From CAZJCK01 sp964544635 (lineage in GTDB: Bacteria; Zixibacteria; MSB-5A5; GN15; FEB-12): a stretch of DNA of 38,372 bases. A program made the translations under genes and the position numbers. The notes beneath the pieces were generated by a model. It was not told the origin of the DNA and ran no database searches. It saw only the letters and a program-made list of their open reading frames with translations. The stretch covers positions 1 through 38,372 of the forward strand of contig CAZJCK010000030.1 of NCBI GenBank assembly GCA_964544635.1, given 5' to 3'. This document shows positions 32,500-38,372 of the stretch, in pieces; the stretch's first letter is position 1; the number at the start of each line of letters is the position of its first letter.

Positions 32500-34305
32500 T
32501 CAGTCGAGCTGTGCCTTCTTCTGTCCGACCGTCATCAGCTCAGTGTAATGGCCCGGCGCCTGCAGGATCTCGATAGCCTTGCGGACCGCCTTGTCTTCCC
32601 GCAGCGTGATCTGTTCATATACACCGCGCTCACCGGCCACCGACGCGATCACTTCACGTTTGATGGCGCGCTTGATGTAGTCGGCAGACCGGTCGAAGTC
32701 CTTGCGCTTCTCGGCTTCGATCAGCGCTGAAACCTGTTCCAGCTTGTCGGCGAAAAGCGCCTCTTTATCCTCTTCCTGCACGGTCTCGCGCAGTTCTTCA
32801 AGCGCTACCTGCGCCGATGTCTTATAATCGAATTCTTTCTGGTCGACAAAATCGCGGAACTGCTCGAACACTTCGTCGGTCACTTCGAACGTCTGGTCGA
32901 CAGTCGGGTGCTCGGAAACATACTGCACCGCAAAATCGAAGAACAACTGCTTGCGTTCGAGGTTGATCTCGATCGGCTCCCAGGTGTCCTGGTCGACTTC
33001 GATGTCCGGCACAATACCGCCGCCACCGTACACGATGCGGCCGCCGTTGGTGTAGTAGATCTCGCGATCACTCACGGTGAGGGAGTCGTCCGCCGTGTCC
33101 TCTTCATCATCAAGCGAGGCATGGCTGGCCGGCTTCTTACTCTGCGTTTCGGGCTTCTGGATGCAGCGTCCCGACGGAATGTAGTATTTGGCCGTGGTCA
33201 GCTTCAACGCCATCGAACCGTCGCCCGGCAGCGAGAATATCTGCTGTACCAGGCCCTTGCCGTAGGTGGTGTTGCCGACGATCAGGCCGCGGTCCCAGTC
33301 CTGAACGGCGCCGGCGACAATCTCCGAAGCGGAGGCGGTACCCTGATCAACCAGGATCACCAGCGGTTTGTCGGCGTAGATCGGCGGACGTTCGACATTG
33401 TAGCGTCGTTCGCTGTCTTCGTACTTCCCTTTCGTGTAGACGATCTCACTGCCCGACTTCAGGAACAGCTCGGCCGTTTCCTTGGCCTGGTCCAAAAGAC
33501 CGCCGCCGTTGGAGCGGAGGTCGAAGATCAGCGCCGAAATGTCGTCTTCAGCCAACTGGTTGATGGCGTCACGCAATTCGTGGCTGGTCTCTTCCGCAAA
33601 GCGCGACAGGCGTACATAACCGATGTCGGTCCCTGGCACCATGCCGGCGTAGTTGACCGACTTCAGCTCGATCACGGCCCGCTCGACCTCAAACTCCAAA
33701 AGATCGGCAATGCCGGCCCGCTTGATCGTCAGTTCCACCGACGTACCGGCTTCACCGCGCATCATCTTGGAGGCATCCGACGACGACATGCCCTCGGTCG
33801 GCTCGCCGTTGATTTCCCAGATAACGTCACCGGCGCGCAGCCCCTTGCGATAAGCCGGCGTGCCTTCGATGGGGGAGACGATGACAATACGATCGTCCCG
33901 GGCGTCGATCTGCATGCCCAGACCCTCGTACTTGCCGTGGGTCGATTCCATCAAGGCATCGTACGACGACTTCTCCATCAGCACCGAAAAACGATCCAGG
34001 CCCGAGAGCATCCCTTTGATGCCGGCCTTGATGATCTCTTCAGTATCGACTTCTTCCATGTATTGGTTGCGAATATTGAAAGCCGTCATCTGCAGCTTTT
34101 TAATGTCACGGAAAAAAGTGTCGCGGTTGCGCTGGGATGTTTCAGGCTGTTCCGTGGTTTCAGCGGTGTTGATGTGGACAGTGTCTGCCCACAGGACAGG
34201 CTCGGCGGAGGCGGACATATTGACTGCTTCGCCCTGGCCGACAAACCATATCAGCCCGAGAGCGAAAACTGTCAGTCCGAACAACTGGACCGTGTAGCGT
34301 AGCAT
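32500..34305 (-). CDS. ctpA: S41 family C-terminal processing peptidase
   Basis: 601 residues from ATG 34305, preceded by GGAGG with 6-base spacing; the longer frame has no such site. A signal anchor (YTVQLFGLTVFALGLIWFVG) is followed by a PDZ domain (about 135-215; GLGMQIDARDDRIVIVSPIE, GLRAGDVIWEINGEPT). The protease core has the serine in GTASASEIVAGAVQD and the lysine in TTYGKGLVQ. The extra C-terminal 200 residues are helical and charged. It acts in the periplasm on membrane or secreted proteins. It is monocistronic with its own terminator. The length is greater than E. coli-type short forms. Confidence 0.9.
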   Translation of the reverse strand: MLRYTVQLFGLTVFALGLIWFVGQGEAVNMSASAEPVLWADTVHINTAETTEQPETSQRNRDTFFRDIKKLQMTAFNIRNQYMEEVDTEEIIKAGIKGMLSGLDRFSVLMEKSSYDALMESTHGKYEGLGMQIDARDDRIVIVSPIEGTPAYRKGLRAGDVIWEINGEPTEGMSSSDASKMMRGEAGTSVELTIKRAGIADLLEFEVERAVIELKSVNYAGMVPGTDIGYVRLSRFAEETSHELRDAINQLAEDDISALIFDLRSNGGGLLDQAKETAELFLKSGSEIVYTKGKYEDSERRYNVERPPIYADKPLVILVDQGTASASEIVAGAVQDWDRGLIVGNTTYGKGLVQQIFSLPGDGSMALKLTTAKYYIPSGRCIQKPETQSKKPASHASLDDEEDTADDSLTVSDREIYYTNGGRIVYGGGGIVPDIEVDQDTWEPIEINLERKQLFFDFAVQYVSEHPTVDQTFEVTDEVFEQFRDFVDQKEFDYKTSAQVALEELRETVQEEDKEALFADKLEQVSALIEAEKRKDFDRSADYIKRAIKREVIASVAGERGVYEQITLREDKAVRKAIEILQAPGHYTELMTVGQKKAQLD

Positions 34306-34646
34306 CGATAACCTCCAGCAGTGTATGTCTGCAGTAACATGTTTACGAAAGGTAGCCGGCGGGGCCGTTCTATCAAGCAAGTCTCTCCATGACCGCGCAA
34401 CGGCGATATCCGTCTGTATCTGATACGTTTACCACGTCGACTTTGTTCCTCGGGCGACCGCCCGCTTCAACCGTGAAACGAGTAAGTCGCTCTTTTTCTT
34501 GGACTTAATCAGCCCATGCTGTTTTTGTCGGCAACAATTCCGGCAGCGGTACCGTCTCATACAACGGATAGCGCAACCTAACGTTGTGCCGCGCTTAAAC
34601 TTGCCGTATTATGCAGCCACTCGATGAAGAACACTATGTCTAAAAG
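34306..34646. other. Intergenic region without a recognised gene
   Basis: Divergent promoter region between ctpA and the signal-peptidase-like gene. It contains a short CGGGCG-AC-CGCCCG inverted repeat without a following T run. No RNA gene, ORF or clear promoter pair could be supported. Confidence 0.6.
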
Positions 34647-35441
34647 GTGCACAGCGTGAGGCCACCGACGATCGAAACATCGCCCGCAACCGCTGTCCTG
34701 CTGCATCTGCTCACGCCCGGCCTGGGCCATGTTTTGTGGCGTGAGTTCTCGTTCGGCATTTTTGTCTTCCTTATCGTTCTCCTGGGCGCGATCCTCTTTG
34801 TCGCCGCCCTGCTGGTAACCCTGCCACCGGCGGTCGAGATCATCATGTTCTCGCTGGTGGCCGTCTTCTATCTCTTCACTTTCCTCGATCTGATACGTAC
34901 CTGGAAACGGGTTCGTGCAACATCTGTGCCGAGCCGTACCCGACTGATTGTCCTGGGTCTGGTCGGCCTCGGTTTCCAGGCCTTTTTCCCCTTGTCCCCA
35001 ACCAACTTCGCCGTTCTCAACGCCCCCCAATATGACCGCATGGAGACCAACCAGTATGCCCCCATAGTGCGCAAAGACGATCTGATTAAGACCAGCCGTT
35101 TTGCATACTGGGTCTCGTTTTTCGGCGTCTCGGGCCCTATCCTGCACAATACCCCCGATCGCCTCGACCTCGTCCGTTACCGGACCGATCAACACGGCGG
35201 CATCGGTGTCGTCCTGTCTCTCCCCGGCGAAAGCGTCGAAGTCGTCAACGGCACTGTCCTGATCAACGATATGCCGTTGGTTTCCTCGCGTGCCCGGTCC
35301 CTTGTCTACTCCGGTGAATGGCCGTTGACGCGGACCGGCGATTACTCTATGTTAATCGCCGAAGTCAACCTGGGGCGAATCCTCAGGCTGCACGAAGTAG
35401 AAATACTCGGCATTCGCGGAAAGGTCACCACCGTTTTCTGA
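34647..35441 (+). CDS. Membrane protein with signal peptidase I-like (S26) tail
   Basis: 264 residues from GTG 34647 (a GTG 9 bases later is equally possible). Three membrane segments lie at about 16-33, 37-60 and 65-87, with another near 100-118. The C-terminal half resembles the end of signal peptidase I (LSLPGESVEVVNGTVLINDM, like the LPGD-x-V-E-...-NG motif). The expected catalytic Ser-Met and Lys motifs are not found. It may be an inactive relative or a membrane protein that reuses that fold. The stop overlaps the HAD gene start (TGATG). Confidence 0.6.
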   Translation: MHSVRPPTIETSPATAVLLHLLTPGLGHVLWREFSFGIFVFLIVLLGAILFVAALLVTLPPAVEIIMFSLVAVFYLFTFLDLIRTWKRVRATSVPSRTRLIVLGLVGLGFQAFFPLSPTNFAVLNAPQYDRMETNQYAPIVRKDDLIKTSRFAYWVSFFGVSGPILHNTPDRLDLVRYRTDQHGGIGVVLSLPGESVEVVNGTVLINDMPLVSSRARSLVYSGEWPLTRTGDYSMLIAEVNLGRILRLHEVEILGIRGKVTTVF

Positions 35442-36118
35442 TGCGACTGAGAAACATCATCTTCGATCTCGACGGCACCCTCGTCGATTCCGCCGAGGGT
35501 GTGGCCGACGCCATCAACTTCGCCTTCACCCGCGAGGGTCTGCCGCCCCAGCCGGTCACGCGCCTCGCCGAATTCATCGGCTACCCGCTCGAAGATACCT
35601 TTGCCGCCTTCACCGACATCCCGTATGAACGTCTTCACGACCACTTTCAGGAACGGGCATCACGTACTGTGGTGAGTTCGACCCGTGCCCTGCCCGGCGC
35701 CGACGAAACCGTCCGGCAACTGCACGGCCGCGGTCTGCGAATGGCGATTGCATCGACCAAGCGACGCTCACATATCGACGGTATCGTGCTTGCTCTCGGC
35801 TGGCGTGAACTGTTTACGTCGCTGCGCGGTGGCAACGAAGTCGCCCGCGTCAAACCGGCCCCGGATATCTTTCTCTCGGTTATGGACGAACTCAACGCTT
35901 CGACCAGCGACACCATCGTCGTCGGCGACACCGAAAACGACATCCGTGCCGCCCGCGACTGTGGCCTGACGGTGGTGGCGGTCGAGTCACCGTACGGCAA
36001 CCATGACACCATGCGGGCCGCCGGGCCCGACTACATCATACCATTGATAACCGATCTGCCGGCCTTGCTCGACGATCAGTTCGAATTGCGGGATCCGACA
36101 GAAGAACAGTCAAAGTGA
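35441..36118 (+). CDS. HAD-superfamily phosphatase
   Basis: 225 residues. It would hydrolyse a phosphate from a small metabolite (phosphoglycolate phosphatase/Gph-like). Motif I is IIFDLDGTLVDS with D9 and D11. A cap domain covers about 16-80. Motif II (AIAST), motif III lysine in RVKPAPDIF and motif IV VVGDTENDIRAARDCG are in order. The start overlaps the preceding gene stop. Such enzymes also dephosphorylate nucleotides, so substrate is uncertain. Confidence 0.9.
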   Translation: MRLRNIIFDLDGTLVDSAEGVADAINFAFTREGLPPQPVTRLAEFIGYPLEDTFAAFTDIPYERLHDHFQERASRTVVSSTRALPGADETVRQLHGRGLRMAIASTKRRSHIDGIVLALGWRELFTSLRGGNEVARVKPAPDIFLSVMDELNASTSDTIVVGDTENDIRAARDCGLTVVAVESPYGNHDTMRAAGPDYIIPLITDLPALLDDQFELRDPTEEQSK

Positions 36119-36154
36119 AACAACAGATCACGTCTATATATGTGAAAGAACTAC

Positions 36155-37255
36155 ATGGATCCACGCGTAACTAAACTGGCTAACGTGCTCGTGCACTACT
36201 CCCTCGGTCTTAAGAAGGGGCAGCTCTTCAAGATCAAGGGTGAACCGGAAACCCTCCCGCTGATCGAGGCGGTGTATCAGGAAGCGATCGACGTCGGCGC
36301 GCATCCGACTGTCAGCATACAACTCCCGCAGGCCGATGAGTACCTGCTCAAACATGGTTCCAACGCTCAGCTTACTTATATTTCGCCAGTCGACGAGGTA
36401 GAGTTTAAGAAGATGGATGCCTACCTCGGCATCTGGGGAACGGCCAACACTCGTAACCTGACCAACGTTTCGCCCGACCGCGTCGCCAGGACCCGCACCG
36501 CCCGTCAGAAACTGATGGAAGTCTTTTTCAAGCGTGCCGCCGAAGGTAAACTGCGCTGGTGCGGCACCCAGTTTCCGACCAATGCCGACGCTCAGGATGC
36601 CGACATGTCGCTGACCGACTATGAGGACTTCGTCTACAAAGCGGGTAACCTCCATCGCAAGGATCCGGTCGCGCTGTGGGAAAAAATGGAGAAGGAGCAG
36701 GACCGGCTCATCAAAGTTCTCGACAAGGTCGGGCAACTGCATATCAAGTCAGCCAATGCCGACCTGAAACTGAATGTGAAGGGCCGCAAGTGGATCAACT
36801 GCTGCGGCCATGAGAATTTCCCCGACGGCGAAGTCTTTACCTCGCCCATCGAGAACTCCGCCGAGGGTTACATACGCTTCACCTTCCCGGCCGTCTACCT
36901 CGGTCGCGAGGTGCAGGATGTCAGGCTCGAGTTCAAAAAGGGGAAGATCGTCAAGGCAACCGCCGCCAAGAACGAGGATTACCTGATCAAGATGCTCGAC
37001 ATGGACAAGGGCGGCCGCTTCCTCGGCGAAGTAGCCATCGGCACTAACTACGAGATCAAACAGTTCTCGCGCAATACTCTGTTCGATGAAAAAATCGGCG
37101 GCACCTGCCATGTCGCGGCAGGCAATTCCTACCCGGAAACCGGCGGTAAGAACAAGTCCGGCCTCCACTGGGATATGGTCTGCGACTTGAAAAAGGACTC
37201 CGAAATACTCGCCGACGGTAAAGTCGTTTATCGCAACGGCAAGTTCGTCATTTAG
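36155..37255 (+). CDS. M29 family aminopeptidase
   Basis: 366 residues, normal for AmpS/aminopeptidase T-type enzymes, which remove N-terminal residues from peptides using two metal ions. The first glutamate ligand is in CGHENFPDGEVFTSPI. The C-terminal ligands are in GTCHVAAGNSYPETGGKNKS and SGLHWDMVCDL (H and D). The N-terminal domain has the usual RVTKLANVLVHYSLGLKKGQ. It follows the HAD gene by 36 bases and converges on the subtilisin gene, with 14 bases between stops. Confidence 0.92.
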   Translation: MDPRVTKLANVLVHYSLGLKKGQLFKIKGEPETLPLIEAVYQEAIDVGAHPTVSIQLPQADEYLLKHGSNAQLTYISPVDEVEFKKMDAYLGIWGTANTRNLTNVSPDRVARTRTARQKLMEVFFKRAAEGKLRWCGTQFPTNADAQDADMSLTDYEDFVYKAGNLHRKDPVALWEKMEKEQDRLIKVLDKVGQLHIKSANADLKLNVKGRKWINCCGHENFPDGEVFTSPIENSAEGYIRFTFPAVYLGREVQDVRLEFKKGKIVKATAAKNEDYLIKMLDMDKGGRFLGEVAIGTNYEIKQFSRNTLFDEKIGGTCHVAAGNSYPETGGKNKSGLHWDMVCDLKKDSEILADGKVVYRNGKFVI

Positions 37256-37269
37256 CGACTCGCCGAAAC

Positions 37270-38372
37270 TCAGTTTGCCGGTGGCGGTATGCCGCCGGCA
37301 AAGAAGTAATCGACCAGGTAGGCCAGGTCAGCACCGTCGGTGATGAAGTTGCGATCGATATCGCTCGCTTTCGTTGACACCGCCGGCACGCCGCCAAAGT
37401 ACATGAAGTCCACGAAGTGGGCGAGATCGATCACGTCGATCGACTGGTCGTAGTTGACATCCCCGCGCTGCACGACAATGACACTCATCTCTCCCGATTC
37501 GACAGCCGGCGTGTAGCTGAGGTACGGCGCTGATGTCTTCATAATGTGCTGGTTGCGCGACGTGGTATCGATCCATCCGGAGTACCCGTCGACATAGTCC
37601 GGTGTCGAAAAGAAGATCTTCAACACTTCACCACTGCCCGCCGGCAGGTGCGCCGGTTCCGGGAACTGGGCAATGGCCACCACCACCGGAGTGATCCGAT
37701 CCACCACCGGTATCGAGACTGTCGCACCGGAAGGCGCCCGCGCACCCGGCACGACTGAATCGTACACGAAGCGCGGATCATTTCCCCATGCAAACGGCAG
37801 TGTCAGCGATTCCAGCGGCTGGCTGTTGATGAGCGACACGCTTATTGCCAGGTCGTCGCCGGCAAACGACGAGTCGGTAACGAACTGCAGGCTGTCACCC
37901 AGCACCACGACAAAATGCTCTTTTGTCCGGGTAATCGGACCGTAGTCGGAGTCGATTGTCAGGCTTACCGTATAGCCGCCCGGCTCGGTGTAGATGTGCG
38001 ACGGATCGATGGCATTGGAAGTCCCGCCGTCGCCGAAATCCCACTCGACAGCGGTGAAAGCCAGCTCCGATTCATTTACAAACTGCACCGCCAGCGAGCC
38101 GCTGCCGAGGGTGGTATCGGCCGTGAAATTGGCGCCCCACTCAAGCGCGGCCTCGAGATTCACAACGCCCCAGCCATAATTATTGTCCGGATTGTCCCCC
38201 CGACTGGCCGTTTCCATCAACGCCTGCCGGATCAGGCTTGGCGGCCAGGTCGGTCGAGCCTGTACCATCAGCGCCGCCGCTCCGGCCACCAACGGACACG
38301 AAAGCGAAGTCCCGCTGGCCGTACCATACGTGAAGTCGCTGCCACTGGTGGCAGTAAATGTGCCCACCCCCT
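37270..38372 (-). CDS. Subtilisin (S8) protease C-terminal part with PKD and dockerin-like repeats, truncated by window edge
   Basis: The reading frame is open to the edge of the window, so only the last 367 or so residues are seen. The catalytic serine is in the S8 motif GTASGTSLSCPLVAGAAALM. A PKD domain follows (VEWDFGDGGTSNAIDPSHIY, about 100-150), then a cohesin-like or Ig-like module (about 155-290). A dockerin type I-like pair of Ca-binding loops ends it (GDVNYDQSIDVIDLAHFVDF; SDIDRNFITDGADLAYLVDY). It is likely secreted. The GTG at 38367 is internal, not a start. The N-terminal Asp/His catalytic residues lie outside the window. Confidence 0.9.
   Translation of the reverse strand, partial: GVGTFTATSGSDFTYGTASGTSLSCPLVAGAAALMVQARPTWPPSLIRQALMETASRGDNPDNNYGWGVVNLEAALEWGANFTADTTLGSGSLAVQFVNESELAFTAVEWDFGDGGTSNAIDPSHIYTEPGGYTVSLTIDSDYGPITRTKEHFVVVLGDSLQFVTDSSFAGDDLAISVSLINSQPLESLTLPFAWGNDPRFVYDSVVPGARAPSGATVSIPVVDRITPVVVAIAQFPEPAHLPAGSGEVLKIFFSTPDYVDGYSGWIDTTSRNQHIMKTSAPYLSYTPAVESGEMSVIVVQRGDVNYDQSIDVIDLAHFVDFMYFGGVPAVSTKASDIDRNFITDGADLAYLVDYFFAGGIPPPAN

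Noticed and set aside
32908..34302. 464-residue plus-strand frame opposite ctpA
   Set aside because: Shadow of the S41 protease gene, which carries catalytic motifs, start site and terminator; the plus frame has no recognisable family.

Overview
The window looks like a bacterial chromosome segment from a metagenome-type assembly. It carries a scaffold gap of 100 Ns at 13820-13919. The best guess is an FCB-group bacterium, most like candidate phylum Zixibacteria. This is inferred from a secreted protein with a C-terminal FlgD-like sorting tag (NYPNPFNPTT), a secreted subtilisin ending in PKD and dockerin-like repeats, a DUF6268-type outer-membrane barrel and many short lipoproteins. No rRNA or marker protein that would settle the phylum is present.

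Layout. (1) 1-4142: an ABC-2 exporter operon (permease fragment, permease, secreted NEW3-type protein, ATPase). Its base composition is visibly lower in GC than the rest, about 50% against about 58-60% by hand counts of a few lines. It ends near a broken tRNA-Arg(UCU)-like gene at 4228-4328. (2) 4529-6183: an outer-membrane barrel and a lipoprotein. (3) 6440-12254, minus strand: a cyclic-nucleotide operon of a cNMP-binding PAS/histidine-kinase-like protein, a DUF3307 membrane protein and a 1313-residue adenylyl cyclase resembling animal soluble adenylyl cyclase (two cyclase domains, ATPase, TPR). (4) 12591-15622: a large secreted FG-GAP/thrombospondin type 3 repeat protein interrupted by the assembly gap. 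(5) 15908-18284: a sigma-like factor, a SAM methyltransferase and an AI-2E-family exporter. (6) 18291-20769, minus strand: the three LigD activities (phosphoesterase, ligase, polymerase) as three separate overlapping or adjacent genes. (7) 21049-29154, plus strand: a ten-gene stress or dormancy-like run of six-BON protein, small membrane protein, CBS-pair protein, archaeal-type phosphoglycerate mutase, PfkB, trehalose synthase-like GT4, two coiled-coil proteins, double PRC-barrel and HPF-cold-shock fusion. It closes with a strong terminator. (8) 29242-38372: tRNA-Pro(UGG), rlmN with two secreted proteins, a CtpA protease, a signal-peptidase-like membrane protein with a HAD phosphatase, an M29 aminopeptidase and a truncated subtilisin.

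How the genes fit together. Region 3 appears to hold both a producer and a sensor of cAMP in one overlapping operon. The sensor keeps its cNMP-binding residues while its kinase domain looks degraded. Regions 6 and 7 face each other across a promoter region with two inverted repeats. Together they combine NHEJ DNA repair, ribosome hibernation, CBS energy sensing, sugar-phosphate and trehalose metabolism and envelope BON protein. That gene set recalls the mycobacterial DosR dormancy regulon but is arranged differently. No CRISPR array, insertion sequence, phage gene or replication origin was seen.
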